The notes beneath the pieces are model-generated. The model had not been told where the DNA came from and made no database searches. It saw only the letters and a list, made by a program, of their open reading frames with translations. This document shows positions 38,510-49,338 of a stretch of 64,000 bases of DNA, piece by piece. The position numbers and the translations under genes were made by a program. This DNA is from Augochlora pura (lineage: Eukaryota; Arthropoda; Insecta; Hymenoptera; Halictidae), in assembly GCF_028453695.1 (NCBI RefSeq), contig NC_135781.1:7452779-7516778 (forward strand). The letters are read 5' to 3'. The first letter of the stretch is position 1, and each line of letters opens with the position of its first letter.

Positions 38510-41500
38510 TAAACAAAAATATAAAAAACTTTAACATGCAAAATATACAAAATAGAAAATAAATTATTGGAATTTCCTGACCATGACATAAATTTCTATC
38601 CCATTGGTTTACCTGTTTTCTAAACAAACACGCATTTGCATAAACATCCGTACTTCACTGATAAATCATGTGCAGTCTAAAGAATTCGTTTGCACCGTTA
38701 AGCGGCTAAAGAGCACCTAGAAAGAGAAGAAAGCAACGATCTTCGGGTCCACCTAATCGCAGATTGGAGCTGACCCGAGCATGCCGTGTCGAGCCAGCAT
38801 TAAGTCGGTCTTCGGTTTTCGACACCGATCGCGATGCTCGGACACGGTGCTGGTAGCAGGCGAGCACAGTGGCAACAAAATGATTAACGCCGGCCGATCG
38901 CGTGACGGCCCCGCAAGAAACCCTTTCCCTTCGGCAAACCTTTTCGGTGTTCCCTCGATGGTTTCTTCTGCGCGGCGGCGTGTTGCGCGCTCGGAAAAAA
39001 GGAAATCCTCGCGCCGGCGGAATATTAACGCCTAAGGACCGGCCGTTTTTCTGGTCGGGCGCGAACCTAAGCGACCTTGCGGCGGCGAGCCGGCTCGCCT
39101 CTATTGTCCTCGAAACGTGTATACACGGTGCGGTCAGTGGGTTATTTAAAGTTTTAACGCAGGCTCTCCGGCTGCCGGCAAGACGGTTACGTTTAATGGC
39201 GTCTGCGGTTTCCCATCAAACTTCTCCCAGACCCGTGCCACCTGGAGTCTCGCGCGCCTTCTCCAGGAATTCCGCGCCTTACGCCCGCGCGTCCACGACC
39301 CGATTATACGCAGAAACTTCCCGATCGTTCCGATTCATTCCGATATCGTGCCGGATATCGATAGTACGGTTATTCGAACGATTTTCGTACCCGCCTCGGC
39401 TCTCGAATACTTTTTACGATTCGAGAACTGTCACGCGCAGAAATGTTCTGTCGGAAGTCGTTCGAGCGTCGAGCAAAAGTCGTAAACTAGATCTTTGCAT
39501 TAACTGATCGTGAATTTTATACATTTGTTGGATTTCACACTGAAACGTTCCTCCTCGAAGAACATGTCGAGGCTGTAACAATTATTAAACTAGTGAATTT
39601 TGACAAAAATTAAAGGATGAAATACAAAATCATAAATACACTTGTAAAAATATTGTTAAAACCTTTTTCATACGAAATCGTTTGATTTATAATTATTAAG
39701 ATTAAATATAAATTACTTGTAGCATATGCTATAATTTTTTAGAACTCTGCAGAGATATGATGTTACTTGTAGCAAATAAAATAACTGCTCTTAGTAATCT
39801 GTAAACTCAGTGCAAAGATTATTAAAAGAAGTATATTTTTATGTAGCTTCTGTCTCTGAAATTGACACATTAAAATTGAATTTTATCCTACTGACATTTC
39901 TAAGATTAAAAACTGTTCTTTCATAAAATCTATGCAGTAACTATTTCTTGCATAATGTTATCAATCCTCAGCGTTACTTACTATTTCACGATTAAGCTCA
40001 TCTTGCTGATTCGTGAAAATTCTCCGACCGCGACGGATTAAAATTGTGAAAGTATTTTTCTACCATTCTGAAAAGATTTTATGGAATTGCGAGAGGACCG
40101 TGTTCGTGCGAATTCCCTCTCTCAACACTTATGTAGCATGGGTGGTAACAGCTCGAGCCATGGGACGAATACGGTGACTTCTTTTGCGCGGAGGACGCAT
40201 GGAAAAGAGCGCTGTCGCGCGAAGGGCCGTAAACAGCGAGCCCGGAGAATTTATTACCCGTACCTTGACCTAAGGGCTAACGAGTAACAAGGACTATCGT
40301 CAAGTTGTTCTTGAATCGGTGATCTTCGACAGCCGAAAGCTCTTTTGTCCCGTATTTCTCGACGTTCCGCGAAGTCGAAGGACAAATGATTTATCCGCTG
40401 TAAAGTCTCGCGCACGGTCGTGCGTCACGGTGCCTCGATTAGGGTACATTTAAGTTTGGATAACAGATCATTGCCGTATCCAAATAAACCCTTGATCTCG
40501 TACGAAAACACTGGTAGCTATAATTAATGTAGGGAAGCCAATTACTGTGTCCTTTTAGCAGCCTGCTGGAGTTTTCGCTATGAAATGCGACTTTAATTAT
40601 TTACATAACATTTGATATAATAATAATTATTATTAACATATAATTTTACATATAATTTTTCCGCAAGTATCAAATTTTCTTATAATCTTAAAGAAAAATT
40701 TTTATGTCTCATACGATAGATATAAAGTTCAATTCTGATGAAACACGATTTTAACTATTTAAATGGCATTTCTTAAAGACTTACAGGTAAATTTCAGTTT
40801 CTTTTATCAATCTAATTTTTCCACAAGTATAAAATTCTATTTTAAACTTAAAGAAGAATTTGTCTGTCTTATACGATAGCTATAAAGTTCAATTCTGCTT
40901 AAACACAAACAAAAGGTATATATTAATTGCAAATGCCACAGAAACTGTCTTCTCACGAATGTTATCGCCGGAAGCGCGTCTGTTTGCGACAGTGCCCGAT
41001 TCCCCGAACTGGCACTGTTTACGCTGCTCGGTAGACGTTTAACCTAGGCAGTGGAGCGCAATTAGGAGAGTCGCGTGCCGTGCAGCAAGCAGCTGGCTCG
41101 CAACAATATTGTTTCCCGTAACATTTTCCGGGCGTCTTCGGGCTCGACAGTGTTCGACACAAAGCGAAACTCGGTGTCTAGACAATGTGCTGAGAAACAC
41201 GGCGAGCTCCGGAAACTGTGCGAGTCATGCGGCTCAACCAGCACTCCCATTAGGCCGACAGCGATCTCGTCTCGAAGAAGAAACGAGCTCCTTTTCATTC
41301 TATGAGGCACCTGCTTCTGAAGCTTCGGGTAAATTGGAAATTGCTACCGTGGATTGAAGATAAAAGTCTGGCCTATAGCTAGGCCTCGGTTGGAGCTGCA
41401 AATTGGGCCTGGATTCAGTCTCTAGATCACGGGATTAATTAGGTCAGGACTCTAAGCGCCCTAAATCATGTCCAAGGTAGGAACCAAGGGCAGATATAGA

Positions 41501-41569
41501 CTCTGTCGATTTTTAATAAAATTTAAATCATGATTGAATTCTAGATGAAAAATAACTTGCAGATGTATG
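38510..41569. other. Non-coding, one CpG-rich block
   Basis: CpG-rich 38750-39480 contains a 201-codon plus-strand frame with no recognisable motif; AT-rich 39490-40060 and 40580-40930 hold the duplications listed separately. 41350-41480 has degenerate words (AGGCCTCGGTTGGAGCTG) that resemble, inverted, 63870-63930. Confidence 0.5.
40662..40910. repeat. Direct duplication, ~88-bp copies 160 bp apart
   Basis: 40662-40750 and 40822-40910 share CRCAAGTATMAAATT, CTTAAAGAARAATTT, and ATACGATAG followed by TATAAAGTTCAATTCTG. AT-rich and non-coding. Confidence 0.8.
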
Positions 41570-41821
41570 TTAACCCCTTGCCGTACTTTAAAGAGTCAGA
41601 CTCGCAATGAAGATTTCTAGTAACAAGCTGTTAGGTATGAATGTTCATCCGTTCCTTTAAGTAGGAATACAATTTTATTCTCTTGTCACCAATATTTAAA
41701 TATTCAAATAGATGCGTGTACACAATAAATATAAAATTCCTTTCTCTTTTAAGATATTAGTGCGATCAAAAAAAATTCGAGTTATAGCAATTGTAAAGAA
41801 AATGGTACAGCAAGGGGTTAA
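41570..41821 (+). mobile_element. piggyBac-like MITE, family A (complete, 244 bp plus TTAA duplications)
   Basis: TTAA flanks both ends (41570-41573, 41818-41821). The left end is CCCCTTGCCGTAC followed by AGAGTCAGACTCG; the right end, inverted, is CCCCTTGCTGTAC followed by a CATTTTCTTTACAA subterminal block. Terminal repeats are 13 bp with one mismatch. The interior is AT-rich and non-coding. TTAA duplication plus CCC-starting ends are hallmarks of piggyBac transposition. Confidence 0.8.
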
Positions 41822-43660
41822 ATTGTGGTCCAGATTGTACGAGTACTGGAATACATCCTAGGTTAGATCTAGAATCTACCTATTCTGAATTAAGCTCAGT
41901 TCACAACCAAAATCCAAATAAAATCTAAATTATTAAATTTAAATGACGAAATTATATAATCTATTACTTCTAGACAAAATTATAAAACAATAATATATTC
42001 CAAGATTTGTTATAGAACTAAAATCAAACGAAGAATTTACTCCGCCAGTCGAAAACGTTTTACTCGCTGCGCAATCACTTCAAAATCAATTGCCTCCGCC
42101 TGTTTATTAAGAAAACTATTATCAAAGCAACACCGCCGGCTCTTCGATTGAGAAATCAAATCCAACGTCGAGCAAACAATCGATCAAATATTTTCGTGCC
42201 ATAGCGCGCATCTCTATCTGTTGGCGATGCGACAGAGCGTCAAGCCTGGGATGTTCCTCGACACTTTTGTCATCGGCGAAGCCCGTTCCGCGCCAAGCTG
42301 GTTTTATCGTACGGGCATTTATTGCGCGTTTCAGCGGCGATACCCGCGACAGGATCGCTTCCATCAATTCCATCAATTCCAATTTCATCAATAGACTGGC
42401 CGAGCGAGTTTCGTCGCTTGCCGTCGCGTTTGTACGGCGGATCGAATTACACGAGAGGAACCTTCCTTTCGTTTTAAACCGACAACTCGCATGATAAGCG
42501 GTATGTCCGCGTATTCCCCGACGCTGGAATTATATCCCCCGCGCTCCGATCATTAATACCGAACGCGAAGATATATCTATTTCGAGGGAGATATTTATTT
42601 TATCATTGGATCGTGGATTTCCAATAATATGTGGAATTCTGAGGGCAGAATGAAGCTCGATGTATTGGGTTATTTATTCATATTTTTCTTCTTGTAGATA
42701 GACAGAAAAATACTGAAAACAGAAAAAGAACGTTCTACGAAGTCACTATTATTATTACTATTATTATCAGTATATTCGCCTATTTAAAAAATGTAAAGGT
42801 CATCTGGTCAGAAGTTTTTTTTTATTATTAACGAAGTTGCAACTTCCAAGAGAAAATATAAAGGATGCAAGAACATTTGCTACAGGTTTTATTCAAGTAA
42901 AAGGATGGTCAAGCTGAATTTACATTTTACACTTTGGCCGTGCTTCGTGGATGATTCGTCCACAGTGAACGCAACGATTGAAAACCGAAGTATTCGACGC
43001 GTATTTGTGCTTCAACTTTGCATCGCCACATTATATGAAATAAAAAGGGGAAGACAGCACTCTTCACCGCGAGAGAATTATCCACGGTGCGCGTCGAAAG
43101 TGTAAAATCTAATCACACCTTTCCTGGACGAAAATCGCTGTACCAGACATACAATAATCACGGTCCGATTCAACGGAGCATTTCCCATGCGAGGCTATTA
43201 TCTCGGCGACGCGACACGATGCGACGAAATGCTCGGCCGCGTTCAGCATTCGGCCGCGCGGCAAACACGGGAATCGCGCGTATGTTTGTCGCGGCGATTA
43301 TCGCGCTTGTTACATAATTGCGCGGGGAATCGGCGGATCGATACGGTGCAGCTGCGTGTCGAATGGTTCGCCACCCTGGAAGATCGATCACACGCGTACG
43401 TGCGTCTGTTCCTCGCGTGTGCGACGTTTATATCCGCTTCGAATGTTTCGAGCGAAAGCGTCGCGCCGATCGTTAGGACGTAACTTATCGCTGACCGATG
43501 GTTAACCCTGCCGCGAGGTTGGAGGTCGAATTGTAAAACAGAGAAACGCATCGCGAGCTGCAGCCTCGGTGCCGCGGCTGTTCCATCGGTCGCCGGAGAG
43601 GTGCATAGCAGCCGCGAAAACGCGCGCGACTGCGTCATCGATTCGACGCGTGTATCCTGC
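41822..43660. other. Non-coding, nothing recognised
   Basis: AT-rich to 42130 and at 42540-43080 (with an ATT/ATC-rich run near 42746), CpG-rich 42150-42540 and 43180-43660 leading into the decamer array, whose first words (CGCTTCGGAT) resemble this flank. Confidence 0.5.
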
Positions 43661-44310
43661 CGCTTCGGATCGCTTCACGTCGCTTTAAGTTGCTTCAGAT
43701 CGCTTCAAGTTGATTCAGACTACTTCAAGTAGCTTCAAGTTGCTTCAGACTACTTCAAGTAGCTTCAAGTTGCTTCAGACCACTCCTAGTAGCTTCAAGT
43801 TGCTTCAGACCACTTCAAGTAGCTTCAAGTTGCGTCAGACTACTTCTAGTAGCTTCAAGTTGCTTCAGACCACTTCAAGTAGCTTCAAATTGCTTCAGAC
43901 TACTTCAAGTAGCTTCAAGTTGTTTCAGACTACTTCAAGTTGCTTCAGACCACTCCTAGTAGCTTCAAGTTGCTTCAGACCACTCCTAGTAGCTTCAAGT
44001 TGCTTCAGACCACTTCAAGTAGCTTCAAGTTGCTTCAGACTACTTCAAGTAGCTTCAAGTTGTTTCAGACTACTTCAAGTTGCTTCAGACCACTCCTAGT
44101 AGCTTCAAGTTGCTTCAGACCACTCCTAGTAGCTTCAAGTTGCTTCAGACTACTTCAAGTAGCTTCAAGCTGCTTCAGACTACTCCTAGTAGCTTTAAGT
44201 TGCTTCAGACCACTTCTAGTAGCTCCAAGTTGCTTCAGACTACTTCAAGTAGCTTCAGGTTGCTTCAGACCACTTCTAGTAGCTTCAGGTAGCTTCAGGT
44301 CGCTACGAGT
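43661..44310. repeat. Decamer-based minisatellite, 65 units without indels
   Basis: The array is a run of 10-bp words of the form NNCTTCAAGT. Three words alternate: A = TGCTTCAGAC, B = YACTTCAAGT or CACTCCTAGT, C = AGCTTCAAGT, usually as ABC (30 bp). In a few places C is missing (TGTTTCAGAC TACTTCAAGT, then A again), giving a 140-bp higher-order unit at 43921-44060 repeated at 44061-44200 with about five substitutions. The outer units (43661-43720 and 44281-44310) are the most diverged. Two plus-strand frames are stop-free and give peptides such as LLQTTSSSFK, but every missing decamer switches frame, so this is not a gene. Confidence 0.95.
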
Positions 44311-45894
44311 CGCGACGATTCCGGTACTTATCGGATCATGATCCGCTCGTGTGTCGAACGAGCTTTCCGCCGCTTCGCGCCGAAAGCAGATTGTTGGAAC
44401 GCTGCCATTTTCTCCGCCGGCTGCGAGCGAAACATTCTTGCAGGATACTTACGAGACGTCTTACGAAACCGGGGAAACGTAATCTCCTATACGAAACGTG
44501 ATGGGAATCTCGGGCCGGTGTGTTTCACAAACTTTTTTTCTTATCGACGTATTTTCGTGCCGCACTCCCGTCTACACGGTGGTTCGCACGCAGTCCAGTT
44601 TGAAAACCAGATCTCGAAGTCGAAATCTAAGGTGAACGGTACCTGCAAAATACACTCGCGGAAATTGATCGACCACGCCAAGAGTCTATAGCTTTATAAT
44701 TATTCTTACGTCGATATAAACTCCATTGTGTTTAGGTTACAGAGGTTGTGTAAAATTTGTTGCCGGTCTCTATTGTCATCTTCGTTGCTTATTGCATATA
44801 TAGAATAATAATCAGGATATGCACAACTCTTTTGCTAAATTGGTTCACTAATTCACAAACGAGGTAGATTGTTTTTAATGAAACATAATGAAACAAAGGT
44901 CCAGGATTTTCCAGAGACTTTTCCGTAACAATTATACTGATAAAGCTGAGTTCGGTGTACGTAGTTTAACTTGCTCCATTGTCAAGCCAGAACGAATATT
45001 CAGTTCTACAATAATACTTGTTTTACGCGATGTTCCACAACTGTTCCAAATGAGTCGGGAAGTTTTACGCGGAGACCTAACTGAATTCTACTATGTTGCC
45101 GCAGGATTCAAAAATAAAAGAGAAGGAACGCTCTTAATTATACCTTTTGAGATCGTTATTTCAAAGCGAACTACTGCCGTGCTTGCTACCAATGCGACAG
45201 AGTCATTACCATATTTGCCAAGAATTTCCACCTGGCCAGGGAGCGACGAATGCTCGCCCTCCGACGCGCAGGCTCCCCTGAAATTCATTTTTCATTAGCT
45301 ACTCCGATTTAATTAGATCGTCGGGACGCGTCGTCGTGTGAAGGGCAGGATTGCGCAGGGACAGCTCGAGTGAAAAATACGCGGAGACGCGGGGCGAGTC
45401 GAGGCGAGGCGAGGCCACGGAGTATAAAAGGCTTTTACGAGCGTTCAAAAATTGACGTGGCGCGGCGTCTCGGCGCAATTTCTTTATTTCCATTGCGGTA
45501 ATCTCGTCCTTCCCTTACCGTTACCCGCCGCGCCGCGGTTATAAACTGCGAGCGCCGAGCTGTTTTAATTTCTTCATCTCGCCCGGCGTCGTCCGGTGTC
45601 CTCCGAGGCGTCGTTCCTCGAGATTCTCTCACAGATATCCGCCGCAGGAGTCTCCGCGCTGTCGTAATAGCGCGATCGTCTCGATTAATATTGCCGAATA
45701 AAAAAAAGCACGTTCAAGCACTGATAACGGCGACCAGCAACTATTATTGCCACCTTGGGTTCTCCCGAATACGGTCTGAGGGTCGCAAACTTGATCTCTT
45801 CACCGCCAAAACGCAGGATACTAACCTGTTAACAGGATGTGACGAAGTAATTCTAATGCGGAGAGCATTACGATTTACATTGTTCTTACCTATT
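44311..45894. other. Non-coding, presumed 5' flank or intron of Shank
   Basis: CpG-rich 44310-44680 and 45230-45690, AT-rich between. A 136-codon frame at 44888-45298 has no known domain. Confidence 0.5.
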
Positions 45895-46140
45895 CACACC
45901 TTGGGCTCGAGTGGTGGCTCTGACTCGTCACTAAAAATTTTTATACAATGTGTATATTTTAAAAAATGTTTTTTAAAATTTTTAAACCTCAAGAATTAGA
46001 TTTCATGCGCATACAGTGTACAAAATTATTATTATACGCTATTAAAAATGTATCTTATAATTATTACACTATTAACATTTCGACTGTCGCGCTAGCCATG
46101 TATAGAAGAGAGAATTATTTAAACTTCGACCCTCAAAAAT
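45895..46140 (+). mobile_element. Family B MITE, degenerate copy
   Basis: CACCTTGGGCTCGAGTGGTG followed by GCTCTGACTCGTCAC resembles the family B left end. About 230 bp later AAACTTCGACCCTC resembles the other end. It lies about 280 bp upstream of the Shank exon acceptor. Confidence 0.4.
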
Positions 46141-46417
46141 CAATTTTTACAGTATATTAGAATGTTAAAAAGATCGTGTTTAAAGTCGTGTAACTTTGCT
46201 TTAGAGTTTTAATTTAGTCGAATAAGATACATTAATGTGACCAAATCTTTGAGGTCTCTGACGTGTTCGTCAAGGTATTAAATCGTCTCGTTATCAAAGA
46301 ATGACAAAAATAAATCATCTTATCGCGCCGAGCGCTGCGACACGAAGTTCCCAGCAGGTATTTAAAAAAAATAAAGGAGGGAACAAATAGCTAATCGGTG
46401 CTGATTTTTGGTTTCAG

Positions 46418-46465
46418 ATGTGAGCCAGTGAAGGTGGAATCCCCGAGAAGCGCGAGGTCCCCGCA
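46418..46465 (+). other. 5'UTR part of the Shank exon, with 3' splice site and start-stop uORF
   Basis: The sequence TTTTTGGTTTCAG ends at 46417 and is a good acceptor, with possible branch sequence GCTAAT or GCTGAT just upstream. The exon would then begin with ATGTGA: an ATG followed at once by an in-frame TGA. No other ATG lies between it and the main start at 46466. The ATG at 46418 is in the same frame as the main ORF, so the TGA excludes an N-terminal extension within this exon. If instead transcription starts further upstream without splicing here, this stretch is simply leader. No transcript data support the acceptor. Confidence 0.55.
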
Positions 46466-46852
46466 ATGGAGGCGGGACCGAAGCAACAACAGCAGCCACA
46501 GCAACAGCAGCAGCCGCAGCTACAGCAGCAGCAGCAGCAACCGCAGTCGCAGCAGCAGCAGCAACAACAACAACAGCAACAGCAGCAGCAAAATTCGTCG
46601 CCAGCCAGCACGGGGCAGACAACTCCGAGTCAGGCGACGAGCCCGCAAGCCGGCCAGGCCCAAGGTCAGCAGAATCAAGATGCGGCGGCGGCTGCAGTCG
46701 CGGCTGCAACTGCGGAGGCCGGCCCGGTCGAGGAGGGCGTCCTCCTGGCCAGGGTGCACGTTCCGGAGCTTTACGTCAGCAAGTGTCTCCAGTTCCCCAA
46801 GGATCAGCTCGTCTGGGACGTGAAGCAGCAATGCCTGGCATCCTTGCCCAAG
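46466..46852 (+). CDS. Shank: Shank/Prosap, first coding exon (N-terminal 129 residues, partial)
   Basis: Shank proteins are postsynaptic scaffolds with an SPN (ubiquitin-like, FERM-F0-like) domain followed by ankyrin repeats, SH3, PDZ, proline-rich and SAM regions. Seen here: 129 codons, beginning MEAGPK, then a Gln-rich tract (residues 7-42), a Ser/Thr/Gln/Ala linker (43-90), and from about residue 91 the start of the SPN fold, with ARVHVPELYVSKCLQF and LVWDVKQQCLASLPK. This matches remembered vertebrate SHANK3 at the same spacing (R-V-x-x-P-x-L, K-C-L, V-W-x-x-K-Q). The exon ends at CCCAAG|GTAAGA after a whole codon (phase 0), so the rest of SPN and all later domains are in exons beyond this window. 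The start is fixed by an in-frame TGA at 46421; the ATG has G at -3 and +4. Talin-type F0 domains are the main alternative but share fewer of these residues. Coding certainty is high; the Shank name is fairly secure, from memory only. Confidence 0.82.
46484..46591 (+). repeat. CAG/CAA repeat encoding a polyglutamine leader
   Basis: Thirty-six codons, 31 of them Gln, interrupted by Pro, Pro, Leu, Pro and Ser. The purest run is 14 Gln (residues 29-42). CAG is mixed with CAA, which lowers slippage. It lies before the SPN domain and is probably length-variable. Confidence 0.9.
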
Positions 46853-46861
46853 GTAAGACTC
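46853..46861 (+). other. 5' splice site of Shank coding intron (phase 0)
   Basis: GTAAGACT directly follows CCCAAG and is close to the donor consensus. The conserved reading (…ASLPK) stops here and the frame beyond reads into non-conserved residues, so this is where the coding exon ends. The intron runs to the end of the window without a recognisable partner acceptor and exon. Confidence 0.75.
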
Positions 46862-47236
46862 CGGTCTTCCACGCTATCGTCGACTCACTTCCGACTCATT
46901 TCTTCGCGAGAATTCCATTAGCGAACGTCCTTGAGGACGCCTGGCTGGATGAGTCGCCGCGGTTCGACAACCTTGTGCAACTACTCTGCGATTGTTCCGC
47001 CGCGATAGCCTAATCGCTCTACGGTCGCCGAGCTAGGCGATCTTCGTCCTCCGCTGTCCTGGTCGGTCGAAATTTTCCCGCCGTTTTCGAGCCATAGATA
47101 TGGACCAACGATGCCAACGAAATCGTAAATTCTTTTCTTGGTTTCGAGTCTTTGTTTTAAAACTTGCATATTTGCCTTCGTTGCTGTTTATTCCTGGAAT
47201 AAACGGATCACAAATTTGGAGACAAATAATTTGTTA

Positions 47237-47485
47237 ACACGTTGAGTACCGCGTCGGTCACTAATTTTCTACCGGTTTTTGAGATTCAGTTTTATATGTA
47301 TATATAATCGTGCATACAAATCCAATTTGGCATTTTATAAAGACTCTTCATACAGTTATTTTATTTTAATTATTTTATACAATTTTTAAGACATTGTTGT
47401 TTCTGTGTCAATCGTATAAAGACAGAATTGGGCGTATCTAGAACGCAAAAATTAAATTACCACTCCTCAATGTAATATTTAACTT
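47237..47485 (+). mobile_element. TTAA-flanked element, CACGTTGAGTACCGCG end
   Basis: TTAA-CACGTTGAGTACCGCG starts an AT-rich block. At about 47463-47485 the inverted sequence TTACATTGAGGAGTGG and a TTAA may be the other, degraded end. It lies inside the Shank intron. Confidence 0.4.
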
Positions 47486-48184
47486 TAAATTTCGATTTTA
47501 ATAATTCAATGACTCTGATATTGTCGAATCTTTGGAGTTATTATTCGACATTTAACTTGATAAATGTAGGGAATTACGGTCTAACCTAGGGATCGGGGGA
47601 TGGTAATTGTAATCCGAGGAATACTCGTAAGATCACGAGAGATTCCGTTTTCTGAGAAGATAAAGCCATCGGTGACGAAACGGCGGGGAAACGGGCCCGC
47701 CTCGTGGCCGATCGTGACGAAGACCGATCCTCGGCGATCAAAAGCAGCGAAGTCGCCCGCGAAGAATAGCACTTCGAGGAAATGATCGCGTCCTTGTATA
47801 CCGCGATAACCATACGTTACACGTGAAACTGCGGTGATCCCGATCGCGGGCTCGATTCGCGACGGATAATCGGTCATGAGTTCTCTCAAGGACTCGCGTC
47901 CCTCGAGCTTTCGCAAAACTGCATACGAAGCGTGTGCGAAGCGTACGTAGCGTACGACTCTCCCGGCTTACCACTTTGTATGCTGATTTCGCGAAATTGC
48001 AGAGAAGTTGCTCTCGGCTTGTAGGCGCAGCGAACGGAGAAGAAAGAGAGAGGGAGAGAAAGAGCACCGGAGGCGAGGCCAGATCGGGCTTCGCGGCTCT
48101 CCTCTCCTCTCTCGTCGTTCTCTTTTTTCATCGGCGGTCGCAGGCTGGAGCCCGCGGAAAGTCACGAACCGCGCAGGATTAAGA

Positions 48185-48285
48185 GATCTCTGCCGCTCTT
48201 TCTCTACCTCTCTCTTTCTCTATCTCTCTCTCCCTCTCTCTCTCTCTCTCTCACTCACTCACTCTCTCTCCCCCTGTCTCTCTTT
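48185..48285. repeat. TC-rich low-complexity block
   Basis: Interrupted CT dinucleotides with TCACTCACTCAC, preceded by a purine-rich GAGAGAGGGAGAG stretch at 48040-48065. Confidence 0.9.
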
Positions 48286-49295
48286 TACCCGCGAAGAACG
48301 CTACCGTGCGCGCTGCGCTTTTGCTCTCTTTAGCCAGACGAGCATACACTCCCGGCCATAAGTCACCGGACACTCGCAACGCCGCAACAAAATGAAACTG
48401 TGAAACCCTTTCGAAAGGTTCAGCCCCCCCGGCTCTCCGACGTTAATTAAAATTTCTGTTCTTTGATTGCGAGAACAATGGCGATGCTATTGCCGACTAA
48501 TATCGTATCTAGTATTATTTCTAACATCCTTGCAATTCTAGTGCTTCTCTTGTATTGACCACACATATGTATATTGAAAATAATACTTTTCGCGAAACGT
48601 TTAATCGTTCGTTATTTCTGTTGCAAAAAGCCTTCAAAAATTTATTTCTTCCCTTCGTATCGAGAAAATTACAAATCGAACTTGGAAGATATATAAAGAT
48701 TTTCAGTCTATCGTAGTGTACAGTCGATGCTAATAAGAAATCGATTTCCTCTAATGAGAATCGCTTATCCGACTTCTGCGGAATTAAGACAAACCGAGCG
48801 TACAATGACTTATGATCAGGAGTGTGCACATAGTGGTTTACGAAAGGAGCGGCAGAGTCGATGGTCCTGTTCGACTCCAGAAGACGCGGCGACACAGTGT
48901 TTCGAGCGGTAGCTGGTTGGACAAACGGTAAACTTGATATTTCTAATAGAGAGAACCGCGTGCGAGTCAAAATCTGTAGAAGGCACGCAATTTGTATTGC
49001 TTAAAAATCGACCGAGAAAGCGTAAGAGCAAACCGATCTACAGCAGCCGTTTCGACACATGAAAGTATAGTTAGCGTCTAGCTACGGAACACTGTGTGAC
49101 AGCATTGGCTCCAGGCGTGTTTCGCGATCGCAAAGCAGTCCACATACTAGTCGCACCCGCCACTGACAAGAACAGACACGTACACCTGCGCCAGTATATC
49201 CCTAGCCAGACTAGAGAACCTAGAAGATACCGATGTGTGTGTGTGGCTTCTGCTTCGTATCTCGGCGGTATCGTCGCGCACTGACATCACCTCTC

Positions 49296-49296
<1 letters not shown>

Positions 49297-49334
<38 letters not shown>
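49297..49334. repeat. Homopolymer C38
   Basis: Thirty-eight consecutive C preceded by CTCTCT. On the minus strand this is G38, a potent G-quadruplex former. Length is likely uncertain in any assembly. It lies in the Shank intron. Confidence 0.95.

Positions 49335-49338
<4 letters not shown>

Noticed and set aside
38902..39507. 201-codon plus-strand frame in a CpG-rich block
   Set aside because: No recognisable motif; composition explains the lack of stops.
43710..44341. Two overlapping open frames encoding LLQTTSSSFK and FRPLLVASSC repeats
   Set aside because: They are by-products of the decamer array; frames switch each time one decamer is missing and there is no conserved flank.
44888..45298. 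136-codon plus-strand frame
   Set aside because: No motif, no splice or start context supporting it.
48521..48970. 149-codon minus-strand frame in fairly AT-rich DNA
   Set aside because: Length is near what chance allows in 64 kb, no recognisable domain, and it lies in the Shank intron. Worth only a protein search.
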